From Giesbergeria anulus (GTDB lineage: Bacteria; Pseudomonadota; Gammaproteobacteria; Burkholderiales; Burkholderiaceae_C), in NCBI RefSeq assembly GCF_900111115.1, contig NZ_FOGD01000002.1:1-64000 (forward strand): a DNA stretch of 64,000 nucleotides, read 5' to 3'. Numbering within the stretch: the first letter of the stretch is position 1; each line of letters begins with the position of its first letter. Positions 19,086-30,262 of this stretch are shown one piece after another. The notes below the pieces were generated by a model that was not told the origin of the DNA, searched no databases, and saw nothing but the letters and a program-made list of their open reading frames with translations. A program made the position numbers and the translations under genes.

Positions 19086-20282
19086 ATGTCCTTTACTGCA
19101 CAAATCCGTATTCCCGCTATCTATATGCGCGGCGGCACCAGCAAGGGCGTGTTTTTCTCTCTTAGGGACTTACCTGTATCTGCCCAAGCACCCGGCCCAG
19201 GCCGCGACCGTTTGCTGATGCGCGTCATCGGCAGTCCAGACCCTTATGGCAAGCAAATTGATGGTCTGGGCAATGCTTCATCAAGCACGAGTAAGGCCGT
19301 CATCCTCTCACGCAGCAGCCGGGCAGACCATGATGTGGACTATCTGTTTGGTCAGGTATCCATCGATCAGGCTTTAGTCGATTGGAGTGGCAATTGTGGC
19401 AATCTGTCGGCTGCAGTAGGGCCTTGTGCCATTCATATGGGCCTGATCGATCCGGAACGCATCCCACAGCAGGGCAGTGTCATGGTGCGTATCTGGCAGG
19501 CCAACATCGGCAAGACCATCATTGCCCATGTACCCATCAGCAACAGCTTAGTACAGGAAACAGGAGATTTTTCACTCGATGGCGTCACCTTTCCGGCAGC
19601 TGAAATTCCACTGGAATTTCTCGATCCGGCTGCCGAGAGTGAGGGCGACGGCAATGGCGGTGCCATGTTCCCTACGGGCCATGTTGTCGATGAACTGGAG
19701 GTGCCCGGTATGGGCACCTTCAAGACGACACTGATTAATGCAGGCATTCCCACCATTTTTATCAACGCCCAAGATATAGGCTACACCGGTACTGAGCTAC
19801 AAGAAGCCATCAATAGCGACGCCCAAGCCCTGGCGCGTTTAGAAACCATTCGTGCTTGGGGGGCTGTCAAGATGGGCCTAATCGGCGACATCACTGAGGC
19901 GGCCCAGCGCCAACACACACCCAAAATTGCCTTCGTTGCCCCGCCCAGAGACTATGTCACATCCAGCGGCAAGACCGTGCAGGCCACCGATATCGATCTA
20001 CTGGTGCGCGCCCTGTCTATGGGCAAGCTACACCACGCCATGATGGGTACTGCTGCCGTGGCCATTGGTACGGCGGCAGCTATCCCCGGCACCTTGGTTC
20101 ACCAAGCCGCAGGTGGTAGCGAGCGCCAGTCTGTGCGCTTTGGCCACCCATCAGGCACGTTGCGAGTCGGGGCACAGGCACAACAGATCAATGAGCAATG
20201 GCAAGTGACCAAAGCATTGATGAGCCGCAGCGCCCGCATTTTGATGGAAGGCTGGGTACGTGTCCCCGGCAATAGTTTTTGA
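19086..20282 (+). CDS. prpF: AcnD-accessory protein PrpF (methylaconitate isomerase)
   Basis: A 398-residue PrpF-family protein with a diaminopimelate-epimerase-like fold. The family start is IPAIYMRGGTSKGVFF, with SGNCGNLSAAVGPCAI as the central Cys/Asn segment. The start is set at 19086, directly after the acnD stop, because the longer frame overlaps acnD by more than 130 bp. It isomerises 2-methylaconitate and so links AcnD output to the rest of the cycle. Confidence 0.95.
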   Translation: MSFTAQIRIPAIYMRGGTSKGVFFSLRDLPVSAQAPGPGRDRLLMRVIGSPDPYGKQIDGLGNASSSTSKAVILSRSSRADHDVDYLFGQVSIDQALVDWSGNCGNLSAAVGPCAIHMGLIDPERIPQQGSVMVRIWQANIGKTIIAHVPISNSLVQETGDFSLDGVTFPAAEIPLEFLDPAAESEGDGNGGAMFPTGHVVDELEVPGMGTFKTTLINAGIPTIFINAQDIGYTGTELQEAINSDAQALARLETIRAWGAVKMGLIGDITEAAQRQHTPKIAFVAPPRDYVTSSGKTVQATDIDLLVRALSMGKLHHAMMGTAAVAIGTAAAIPGTLVHQAAGGSERQSVRFGHPSGTLRVGAQAQQINEQWQVTKALMSRSARILMEGWVRVPGNSF

Positions 20283-20296
20283 ATACAGGAAACAAC

Positions 20297-21157
20297 ATGT
20301 CTACTCGCAAACAACTTCACTCGCTAGTAGAAGCCCGCTGTGGCTTGCTGGTACCGGGGGCTTTTAATGCACTGTCGGCCAAGGTGATTGAGGATTTGGG
20401 CTTTCAGGCTATCTACATCACCGGTGCTGGAGTCACCAATATGTGGTTTGGTATGCCCGACCAAGGCTTCATGGGCTTGCACGAAATTGCCGATCACACG
20501 GCACGCATTCGTGATGCTGTGGAGGTGCCGCTAATCGTGGATGCCGACACTGGCTTTGGCAATGCGCTGAACGTTCACCACACTGTACGCACACTAGAGC
20601 GTGCAGGGGCCGACTGTATCCAGTTAGAAGATCAGGTGGCTCCCAAGCGTTGCGGTCATTTCTCGGGCAAGGAGGTGATCTCCACCGAGGAGGCCGTGGC
20701 CAAAATCAAGGCGGCTGTTGATGCCCGGCACGACCCCAACCTCCTCATCATGGCTCGCACCGATGCCGCTGCCATCCACGGTTTTGAAGCCGCTGTGGAA
20801 CGAGCGCAGAAATTTGCCGAAGCTGGAGCCGATATTTTGTTTGTGGAAGCCGTCACTCAAGCGGAACAGGTGCGTACGCTCCCCCAGCGACTCTCCAAAC
20901 CCCAACTGATGAACATGGTTATTGGTGGCAAAACACCCATCTTTAATGCGCAACAGTTGGGCGAGTTGGGCTACGGTATGGTGCTTTATGCCAATGCAGC
21001 ATTGCAGGGAGCCGTAGCCGGAATGCAAAAAGCCCTCACTGTATTGCGCGACGAAAAAGAGGTACAGGAATCCAGTGGCTTGGTCACTTCGTTTACTGAA
21101 CGCCAACGTCTGGTGGGTAAACCCGCTTGGGACTTATTGGAGAAACACTATGCCTAA
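20297..21157 (+). CDS. Isocitrate lyase/PEP mutase family lyase, probably 2-methylisocitrate lyase
   Basis: A 286-residue enzyme of the ICL/PEPM superfamily. Visible motifs are DADTGFGNALNV (metal-binding Asp), QLEDQVAPKRCGH with the catalytic KRCGH cysteine of lyases, and ARTDA. The start at 20297 has AGGA 8 bp upstream. No other prpB is in the cluster, and its place after prpF makes it the likely lyase giving succinate and pyruvate. The sequence is not a textbook PrpB, so a dimethylmalate lyase or oxaloacetate decarboxylase is also possible. Confidence 0.8.
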   Translation: MSTRKQLHSLVEARCGLLVPGAFNALSAKVIEDLGFQAIYITGAGVTNMWFGMPDQGFMGLHEIADHTARIRDAVEVPLIVDADTGFGNALNVHHTVRTLERAGADCIQLEDQVAPKRCGHFSGKEVISTEEAVAKIKAAVDARHDPNLLIMARTDAAAIHGFEAAVERAQKFAEAGADILFVEAVTQAEQVRTLPQRLSKPQLMNMVIGGKTPIFNAQQLGELGYGMVLYANAALQGAVAGMQKALTVLRDEKEVQESSGLVTSFTERQRLVGKPAWDLLEKHYA

Positions 21158-21184
21158 ACACACAACACGCTCGGAGGCTCCTTG

Positions 21185-21607
21185 ATGGGCACACAGTTTC
21201 TTCAGCCCCGCGCATTGTGCGAGGCCATTGCAGACCGGGTGCGTGAGCGCATCTTGTGCTACGACCTGAAACCCGGTGAGGCCGTAAATGAAGGTGAACT
21301 GGCCCAAGCCTATGGCGTCAGCCGTACCCCCGTACGGGAGGCGCTAAAACTACTGCACCACGAAGGCTTACTGACAGCCCACCCGCGCCGGGGCATGACC
21401 GTCACCGTACTAAGTGAGCCACAACTGGCTGAGGCCGTACAACTGCACCACCTGCTATGCGCCTATGCCCATCAACACGGGGTGCCTAGCGTGGCTGCCT
21501 CTTGGAATTCCATGCTCAACCGAATGCTGGAGATGACAGAGCGGCGCTTACAGTTGGGCTATGGGCCAGAATTTAGGCACCGGCTGCAAGCAATACCCTC
21601 ACAGTGA
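21185..21607 (+). CDS. Short GntR family regulator
   Basis: A 140-residue protein. Residues 10-75 are a clear GntR winged helix (LCEAIADRVRERILCYDLKP, then GVSRTPVREALKLLHHEGLL). The C-terminal part is only about 60 residues, whereas FCD-type GntR proteins usually carry about 140, so the effector domain is mostly missing. It could be a natural short form or a truncated gene. A GGAGG sequence stands 10 bp before the ATG. It follows the lyase by 27 bp and may belong to the propionate operon. Confidence 0.8.
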   Translation: MGTQFLQPRALCEAIADRVRERILCYDLKPGEAVNEGELAQAYGVSRTPVREALKLLHHEGLLTAHPRRGMTVTVLSEPQLAEAVQLHHLLCAYAHQHGVPSVAASWNSMLNRMLEMTERRLQLGYGPEFRHRLQAIPSQ

Positions 21608-21793
21608 GCACCGAAGAAGTTTGTTCACAAGATATGAGTTAGCATCGCACCGTCTCAAAAAACGGCTTTGGGAAGGAGTGATGCCGACTATCCGATTTCG
21701 CCGCTTTTTCGAAAATTGATTACGAACCCATTCGAACAATGCAATTGATCCTGTTCACTACCGCACATACAGCACATTTCTCTGGGTGGCTAC

Positions 21794-23071
21794 ATGCGTA
21801 GTACAACAGGCCCGGATACTGATGGAATGGTTCCATTAACTTTGGTAGCGCTGGTGCTGGGGCGGTTAACCGCCGTGCGATGGGGATTTATCGGATCTGT
21901 AATTGCAATACTATTGGTGTCAAAAGAAATTATCGGCATCCAGCTTCCCCTCCGCCCTATACTGACGATCACTACACTATTGCTGCTGTGCAACGTGATT
22001 ACTATTTGGCGTGTCCACTGTGGGCAAGCTAACAGTAAAGATATTTTGATCGGTATTTGGCTAGATCTGATGTGCCTGACCGGCCTGTTATATTTCTCCG
22101 GTGGGGCTACAAACCCTTTGGTCTCGATACTATTGCTGCCCGTGGTTGCAGGGCTGTTAAGCTTGTCACATACCCAGTCCATCTGCATAGCACTGGCTGC
22201 CATCGTCAGTTACTCGTGGCTCATGACCCACTTTGTGGCGCTTCATGTACATGATCCAGACAATGCGAGCAACCTCCATCTCTCGGGAATGTGGATCACT
22301 TTTGTCGTATCAACCATCTCGATTGTTTGGCTGGTTTTACGTCTGTGCCATGCTTTGCAGGAACGAGCCACTGAACTGAGCCAAGCGCGAGAGCAAGCAT
22401 TACGAGATGAGCGTATCGTCGCCATTGGAACCTTGGCTGCAGGTGCAGCCCACGGGCTTGGTACTCCGCTGTCAACCATGGCGGTAATCATTGAAGATTT
22501 GCGAGATTTTCCCAATATTGGGCCAAAGATCGAACAGGAGCTCGATTTGCTGGAAAGTCAGGTAACAAAGTGTAAACAAATCATTGGGAGCCTTACCGAT
22601 AGTGCTGAAGTTTCTCGTTCTGCTGGTGCCCAATCTGTAGTGGTAGGTGAATGGCTGATAGAAGTTCTGGCACGCTGGCGTGCTATGCGTGCCTTGCCCG
22701 ACAGTGCCGTTGAGCTAAATATATCTGAGGCCCAGTATGCCACCATTGTCTGCGAGGCCACCTTAGAACAGGCATTGGTCAATATTTTGGATAATGCATG
22801 GCGTGCTGGAGGCCCTATATTGGTCTACTGCATGGCCCCCAGTAAACATCAACTCCTACAAATCAGTATTTCTGACCACGGCCCTGGCTTTATATTAGCA
22901 AGCCAAGGTTGCACCTCCACTGGTATCATCGCTACCCCCCCGTTGGGACAAGGCTATGGTTTGATGCTAGCACGAGCAACCATAGAACGCATGGGAGGAA
23001 AGTTAAATCTGGGTAACCGGCCCAATAACAAAGGTGCCCAGGTTGATATTCTGCTGCCAGTGGCCGGATGA
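21794..23071 (+). CDS. RegB/PrrB/ActS-like sensor histidine kinase
   Basis: A 425-residue kinase with about six N-terminal membrane segments (residues 12-180). The motif FSGGATNP near residue 100 matches the GGxxNPF ubiquinone motif of RegB. The H-box is GAAHGLGTPLST with His near residue 220; the usual Glu after the His is Gly here. TKCKQII places a Cys at residue 260, matching the redox-active Cys of RegB. The N box is NILDNAW, and G boxes DHGPGF and GQGYGLMLAR follow. RegB senses redox state in other bacteria. It is the first gene of a plus-strand run ending at 28778. Confidence 0.9.
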   Translation: MRSTTGPDTDGMVPLTLVALVLGRLTAVRWGFIGSVIAILLVSKEIIGIQLPLRPILTITTLLLLCNVITIWRVHCGQANSKDILIGIWLDLMCLTGLLYFSGGATNPLVSILLLPVVAGLLSLSHTQSICIALAAIVSYSWLMTHFVALHVHDPDNASNLHLSGMWITFVVSTISIVWLVLRLCHALQERATELSQAREQALRDERIVAIGTLAAGAAHGLGTPLSTMAVIIEDLRDFPNIGPKIEQELDLLESQVTKCKQIIGSLTDSAEVSRSAGAQSVVVGEWLIEVLARWRAMRALPDSAVELNISEAQYATIVCEATLEQALVNILDNAWRAGGPILVYCMAPSKHQLLQISISDHGPGFILASQGCTSTGIIATPPLGQGYGLMLARATIERMGGKLNLGNRPNNKGAQVDILLPVAG

Positions 23072-23078
23072 AGACCCA

Positions 23079-23609
23079 ATGACTGAACGTATTTTGGTGG
23101 TAGATGATGACCCAACATTCAACGCTGTCTTGGTGCGTTCGCTCGCCCGACGCGGCTGGGATGCCTTGGGCTGCTATGCACATGATGATGTGTTGGCAAT
23201 GACTCAAAAATTTGGTGCACAGCGCGTTGTTCTTGATCTAAATCTGGATGGCCGGTCTGGGTTAGGTTTAATTCAACCTTTACTGAATATTGTGCCCCAC
23301 TGTAAGATCGTGGTGCTTACCGGTTATGCCAGCGTAGCAACGGCTGTAGATGCCATAAAACTTGGTGCGGTGCAGTACCTTGCAAAGCCAACCAATGTGA
23401 CGGCGATACTCAATGCCTTTGTGTCGGAGCTTCCCCAACCCGAACGGATACCATTACCTGCACCGATGTCAGTGAATCGAATGGAGTGGGAACATATCCA
23501 ACGTGTGCTACTGGAGCATAATGGAAATATATCTGCCACGGCACGTGCATTAAAGATGCACAGGCGTACCTTGCAACGCAAACTTTTGAAGCGTCCGGCA
23601 AACGAATAG
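23079..23609 (+). CDS. RegA/PrrA/ActR-like response regulator
   Basis: A 176-residue regulator. The receiver domain has VVDDDP, the phospho-acceptor in VLDLNLDG, LTGYAS and AKPTN. The C-terminal Fis-type helix-turn-helix ends in ALKMHRRTLQRKLLKRP, almost the RegA signature. It starts 7 bp after the kinase gene and is its partner. The pair precedes apbE by about 90 bp and probably controls the envelope genes that follow. Confidence 0.93.
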   Translation: MTERILVVDDDPTFNAVLVRSLARRGWDALGCYAHDDVLAMTQKFGAQRVVLDLNLDGRSGLGLIQPLLNIVPHCKIVVLTGYASVATAVDAIKLGAVQYLAKPTNVTAILNAFVSELPQPERIPLPAPMSVNRMEWEHIQRVLLEHNGNISATARALKMHRRTLQRKLLKRPANE

Positions 23610-23702
23610 CTTGGTATATGACGATACAAAAAACCAACTTATTCCAGAATAAAGATAAGGCAACTGCTATGCAAAAGAACCCTGTTGCTTTGTATACTCT
23701 CC

Positions 23703-24614
23703 ATGCACTGTATTGCACGTAATTTCACAGCTCTAGGAACTCCTTGCAGCTTTACCATACACGGCACTTCGCAAGAAAATTTGCACACGCTTGCTCATGA
23801 TCTTTTGGCCGAGCTTGAACGATTAGAGGCGAAATATTCACGATATCGCGCTGATAGCATCCTGAGTAAAATTAACAAAATAGCAGCTTTCGGAGGTATG
23901 GTAGTAGTCGATGATGAGACCCGCACATTGCTAAACTATGCCCAAACATGCTACCATGAAAGCCGAGGCCTGTTCGATATCACTTCTGGTACATTAACAG
24001 AAGTGTGGCACCGTGGTCTAAATCATTTGCCATCTCAGGCACATATCAATCAAGTCTTGTTAAGAGTAGGTTGGCACCGCTTAAAATGGGATGAACACTG
24101 CTTGGACTTCCCAACACCTGGTCTAACTCTGGATTTAGGAGGTATTGTCAAAGAATACGCGGTAGATCGACTAGTCACACTATGCCGAAATTCAGGTATT
24201 ACATCGGGTTTTGTCAATCTGGGAGGTGATTTGGCCGTTATCGGCCCCCAGCCCAATGGAGAGCCATGGCAAGTTGGCATTCGTAGTCCATGGGATAAGG
24301 ACTACCCTCTGACGCAAATCTCCATATCTTATGGAGCATTGGCCAGCAGTGGCGATTACGAACGTTGTGTGTGGTTAGAAGGTAAAAGATATGGACATAT
24401 CCTAAACCCTTTGACTGGCTGGCCAACCCGTGTTATGGCTGCTGTTTCCGTGTGGTCTCCGTTATGTGTCATGGCAGGCAGTGCTGCCACTATAGCTTTG
24501 CTCAAAGAAGAAGAAGGCCCTGCTTGGTTGCGAGATATTGGTTGGCCATGCTGGTGGGCCACCACCGATGGCGCTGTAGGTAGCAGCTCTGGGCTTGCTC
24601 ATCAAGGCGTTTGA
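23703..24614 (+). CDS. apbE: ApbE-type FAD:protein FMN transferase
   Basis: About 303 residues. ApbE moves FMN from FAD to a Ser or Thr of a target protein. Landmarks are ALGTPCSFTIHG at the start, DLGGIVKEYAVD near residue 144, FVNLGGDLAV near 172, SSGDYER with GHILNPLTGWP near 216-235, and the Mg-binding end segment MAGSAATIALL. No signal peptide or lipobox is seen from the ATG at 23703 or from the TTG at 23685, so the enzyme may act in the cytoplasm, unlike classic ApbE. It leads the four secreted-protein genes downstream. The region is lower in GC than the flanks. Confidence 0.92.
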   Translation: MHCIARNFTALGTPCSFTIHGTSQENLHTLAHDLLAELERLEAKYSRYRADSILSKINKIAAFGGMVVVDDETRTLLNYAQTCYHESRGLFDITSGTLTEVWHRGLNHLPSQAHINQVLLRVGWHRLKWDEHCLDFPTPGLTLDLGGIVKEYAVDRLVTLCRNSGITSGFVNLGGDLAVIGPQPNGEPWQVGIRSPWDKDYPLTQISISYGALASSGDYERCVWLEGKRYGHILNPLTGWPTRVMAAVSVWSPLCVMAGSAATIALLKEEEGPAWLRDIGWPCWWATTDGAVGSSSGLAHQGV

Positions 24615-24751
24615 TCCACACCGACATGCGACAATTTGCCGCACCTGTGCCAGCCCAGTATCCCTTACCATTTGCCACTGCGACGCAGAGCTAGCTTCTG
24701 TAGACATTGCGCGCGCCACATTTGCACTCACCGCTACCCAAGGATTCCTTT

Positions 24752-25459
24752 ATGTCCCAGTTTTCTGCTTCTGTTCGTACGTTAGCTGTCGTTGGTGCCT
24801 TTGTCGCCCAGAGTGCTGTAGCACACACCACGATCCAAGCTCAAGCAACAGAAGGCACGACCACCTACAACAATGTAGTCATTGGTCATGGCTGTACCGT
24901 CAACGGCGTTTCTATCCCTGTTATTGCGCAAAGTGTATTGTTTCCTACTGTCAACCCAATCGTAACAGTCAGTGGTGCTGTATCTGAAACAATCACAGAA
25001 AATCCCCTATCTATTGAGTCTTTCGCTAATATTGCACAACTCATTCAAAACCGCAATGTTTTCTCAAAGCAAGCTGAGAAAAAGAACGCTGCTGGACAAG
25101 TTATTGGTTTTGCAAACACTGAAGGCTCGTTGGATCCGAGTTTGCATGGCCTAGTTCCTTTCCGCACCGCAGGTGTCACATTTAAATCCAACTCCTGCGC
25201 CAAGCAATTGCTAATTAAGGTGGCCATCGCTGATATTTGCACACCAAATGGCGCGGCCAACCTTTGGATTCCTTCCGTCACAACCAAGTACTCCAACCCT
25301 AATATAGACGGCATTGGCTCTCCTGCCACACTGACTATCAATCGTGATTTAACTAAGAATCCTCTGCCCAGCTCCTGTGGAGCAGGGTACACTATCACCC
25401 TAACGCCATCTCCTGCGGACATTGATGCCAACCTAGGCATCCCTGGATATCTACCTTAA
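24752..25459 (+). CDS. Secreted protein with predicted mature N-terminal His, YcnI/DUF1775-like start
   Basis: A 235-residue exported protein. The start at 24752 has AAGGA upstream. The signal peptide should be cut after AVA, leaving His25 as the first mature residue. The next 25 residues (HTTIQAQATEG, then TYNNVVIGHGC) resemble the start of YcnI/DUF1775 copper proteins, where the N-terminal His, a Glu before G-x-Y and GHGC are common. Four cysteines (positions 48 and three later) could make two disulfides. The rest is unfamiliar. Function is unknown; metal binding is inferred from the N-terminus and the neighbours. Confidence 0.75.
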   Translation: MSQFSASVRTLAVVGAFVAQSAVAHTTIQAQATEGTTTYNNVVIGHGCTVNGVSIPVIAQSVLFPTVNPIVTVSGAVSETITENPLSIESFANIAQLIQNRNVFSKQAEKKNAAGQVIGFANTEGSLDPSLHGLVPFRTAGVTFKSNSCAKQLLIKVAIADICTPNGAANLWIPSVTTKYSNPNIDGIGSPATLTINRDLTKNPLPSSCGAGYTITLTPSPADIDANLGIPGYLP

Positions 25460-25476
25460 TAATTTTATTGGCTTCC

Positions 25477-25923
25477 GTGACTACACACATTCTCCGCCGT
25501 TGGAATCAGGCTTCATTCGTTGCGGCCTTTTTATTATCACCACTATTGGCAAAAGCACATTCTTTCGATGTACCTATGAGTGCTGCACCAGGCATCACCC
25601 ATTATGTCGGAGTTATTTGCTCCAACGATGCGGGGTATGACTCAGATCACCTTATAGCCAATGTCAGAAATAACACACTCAATGCTCCTTTATTGAATGT
25701 GCAAATAATTAAGGGACAATCTGCTGCTCACGCTACCGACACCATCAGTGGTGATAACCAAGCCAGCCCATCTATTCAAGTGCGTGGCGGAAATGGTGTT
25801 TATCAACTGCTAATCAACAAGGCTGGTGCAGGTGCTCTGCAATACACCTTGACGGTTCACTGCATGGATGCTAGTGGTCAGATTCACACCGGTACCGATG
25901 GCATCGTTTATCAATACGAGTAG
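25477..25923 (+). CDS. Small secreted protein with predicted mature N-terminal His
   Basis: About 148 residues from a GTG at 25477; a TTG at 25468 is also possible, and neither has a strong ribosome site. The signal peptide (QASFVAAFLLSPLLAKA) ends in AKA before His28, so the mature protein again starts with His. Two cysteines (in VGVICSND and LTVHCMDA) suggest one disulfide in a small beta sandwich. I do not recognise the family. It begins 17 bp after the previous gene and overlaps the next by 26 bp, so the three are surely cotranscribed. Confidence 0.7.
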   Translation: MTTHILRRWNQASFVAAFLLSPLLAKAHSFDVPMSAAPGITHYVGVICSNDAGYDSDHLIANVRNNTLNAPLLNVQIIKGQSAAHATDTISGDNQASPSIQVRGGNGVYQLLINKAGAGALQYTLTVHCMDASGQIHTGTDGIVYQYE

Positions 25924-26137
25924 ATTTTTTTGGCGGATAGTGTGGGCATGCAGTTTGGCTTGCACTCTGGTAGCCTGTAGCACCACGGTTGCACCTTGGG
26001 AGCGCGGGCTGCTAGCCAAACCCCATATGTCACTTGAAGGAGACCCCGCGACGGCTCTGCGCTCGCATGTGCAGTCGAGCCGTGAGGCGGGATTTTCAGC
26101 CCCCGCTAGCGAGGGTGGTGGATGTGGGTGCTACTGA
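25898..26137 (+). CDS. DUF4266 lipoprotein ending in GGGCGCY
   Basis: A 79-residue protein. The start at 25898 lies inside the preceding gene; a GTG at 25940 is an alternative. The lipobox LVAC gives a short lipoprotein of about 53 mature residues. APWERGLLAKPHM, then HVQSSREA and the glycine-rich end GGGCGCY match DUF4266, whose members usually end GGGCGCN. The two C-terminal cysteines with glycines look like a metal, disulfide or modification site. DUF4266 next to DUF3570 and ApbE is a pairing I recall from other proteobacteria; it cannot be checked here. Confidence 0.88.
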   Translation: MASFINTSRFFWRIVWACSLACTLVACSTTVAPWERGLLAKPHMSLEGDPATALRSHVQSSREAGFSAPASEGGGCGCY

Positions 26138-26165
26138 CAAGTTCAGACTGTCGTGCAAATCTTCT

Positions 26166-28778
<2,613 letters not shown>

Positions 28779-28790
28779 CAGCCTTTACAA

Positions 28791-29315
28791 CTACTTCCCG
28801 ATCCACTGGATTATCAGTTGACTCAAGTCTGCGCCATCTGAATCCTTGAACCCTGTATGGATGTGGCGTACCACGCCCTGCCGATCAATGAGAAATGCCG
28901 TAGGCATCACCTTGACTTGATAACTGCGGGCCGTGTTCCCTTGAGCATCAAACGCGACGGCCAATTGCGAGCCAAACTTCTTTAAAAAACTCAGTGCATC
29001 CTCGGCTCGCCGATCCACATTGATGGCAATCACCTCCAAACCTTGTGCGCCCCATTGCGCTTGCATAGATTGCATCCAAGGAAACGAGCGTGCGCAGGGG
29101 GGGCACCAGGATGCCCAAAAGTCCAACCACACCACGGCCCCACGCAACCGCTCTAATGCAATGGTTTGTCCTTGGAGACTGGGAAGAACAAAATTGGGGG
29201 CATTGGTAATTGAGGTGCCTGTAAGTGCATGGGCATAGCTACCGCAGCCTGTGGCTGCCAAAGCTGCCAAAGCATGGCGACGAGTAAGAGCGAGACCTGT
29301 GGACGTGAACTGCAT
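28791..29315 (-). CDS. TlpA/ResA-type thioredoxin-like protein
   Basis: A 174-residue periplasmic thiol-disulfide protein. The redox motif is FWASWCPPCARSFPW near residue 75, and the cis-Pro is in VMPTAFLID. The N-terminus has a twin arginine (LTRRHALAALAATG) and ends in AHA, so Tat export is possible; the cysteine in AATGC is a poor lipobox. It is convergent with the DUF3570 fusion gene (12 bp apart) and 33 bp downstream of metR on the same strand. It may keep the cysteines of the DUF4266 or other secreted proteins reduced. Confidence 0.92.
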   Translation of the reverse strand: MQFTSTGLALTRRHALAALAATGCGSYAHALTGTSITNAPNFVLPSLQGQTIALERLRGAVVWLDFWASWCPPCARSFPWMQSMQAQWGAQGLEVIAINVDRRAEDALSFLKKFGSQLAVAFDAQGNTARSYQVKVMPTAFLIDRQGVVRHIHTGFKDSDGADLSQLIIQWIGK

Positions 29316-29348
29316 GTAGGTCGATCAAAATACCATACAAAGTACTGA

Positions 29349-30257
29349 TTAAACAGTTTTTTCGGTTTGAGGCATGGTCAATCCTCGGGCCAGTGCAATG
29401 AAAGCCTGAAGATAGTCAATCTGTGAATCAACTATGCGTGTACCAAGAAATATCTGCTTGGCAATGCCATGCGGCCCCAGTTGCATAGGCACGATATTAA
29501 CTTTACTCACATATTCCAGCACCAGCCAGCGGGGCAAGGCAGTTACGCCCCGACCACTGGCTACCATTTGCAACATGATATCGGTGGTCTCTATGGTTTT
29601 ATGCCGGTAGGGTGTGACGCCAGCGGGCATCAAAAAACGGGTGTAAATGTCTAGGCGCTCTAAGCCCACGGGGTAGCTGAGCAGTACCTCGCGTGTCAGT
29701 TGTTCTGGCTCTACATAGGCTTGTTGTGCCAAGGGGTGCTCGCGCCCTACCACCAACACCTGTTCATAATCGAATACCGGCTCAAATTGCAGTCCGGGCC
29801 TATGCAAGGGGTCAGGCGTGACCAGTAGGTCAATCTCATACCCAAACAGGGCACCCACGCCCCCAAACTGGAATTTTTGCTTCACATCTACGTCCACATC
29901 CGGCCAAGAGGCCAAGTAGGGCGAGACCAACTTCAGCAACCACTGGTAACAAGGGTGGCATTCCATGCCAATGCGCAGTGTGCCACGCTCGCCTTGGGCA
30001 AATTGTTGCAATTGTGTTTGGGCCAACTCCAGTTGCGGCAGTACCCGATGGGCCACGGCCAACAAATATTGCCCGGCCTGGGTCAAACGCAAGCTGCGCC
30101 CCTCACGCAGCCAGATAGCCGTACCCAATTGCTGCTCGAGCTTCTTCATGCTGTGGCTCAAGGCCGATTGCGTTAGGCACAGCACCTGAGACGCAGCAGT
30201 CAGTGACCCTTGCTTTTCAACTTCCCGCACGATGGTCAGGTGGATGCGCTCCAGCAT
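29349..30257 (-). CDS. metR: LysR-type regulator MetR
   Basis: A 302-residue LysR protein. The winged helix is at residues 1-60 (GSLTAASQVLCLTQSALSHS), and the effector domain includes the MetR-like EPVFDYEQVLVVGREHPLA. It diverges from metE with 101 bp between the starts. In enterobacteria MetR with homocysteine activates metE and represses itself. A perfect TGAA-N5-TTCA site lies 6 bp from its start codon. Confidence 0.93.
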   Translation of the reverse strand: MLERIHLTIVREVEKQGSLTAASQVLCLTQSALSHSMKKLEQQLGTAIWLREGRSLRLTQAGQYLLAVAHRVLPQLELAQTQLQQFAQGERGTLRIGMECHPCYQWLLKLVSPYLASWPDVDVDVKQKFQFGGVGALFGYEIDLLVTPDPLHRPGLQFEPVFDYEQVLVVGREHPLAQQAYVEPEQLTREVLLSYPVGLERLDIYTRFLMPAGVTPYRHKTIETTDIMLQMVASGRGVTALPRWLVLEYVSKVNIVPMQLGPHGIAKQIFLGTRIVDSQIDYLQAFIALARGLTMPQTEKTV

Positions 30258-30262
30258 ATTAA

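Noticed and set aside
21681-21719. A 12-codon reading frame (MPTIRFRRFFEN) with AAGGAG before it, upstream of the kinase gene
   Set aside because: The ribosome site is only 2 bp from the ATG, which is too close, and nothing else supports translation or a leader-peptide role.
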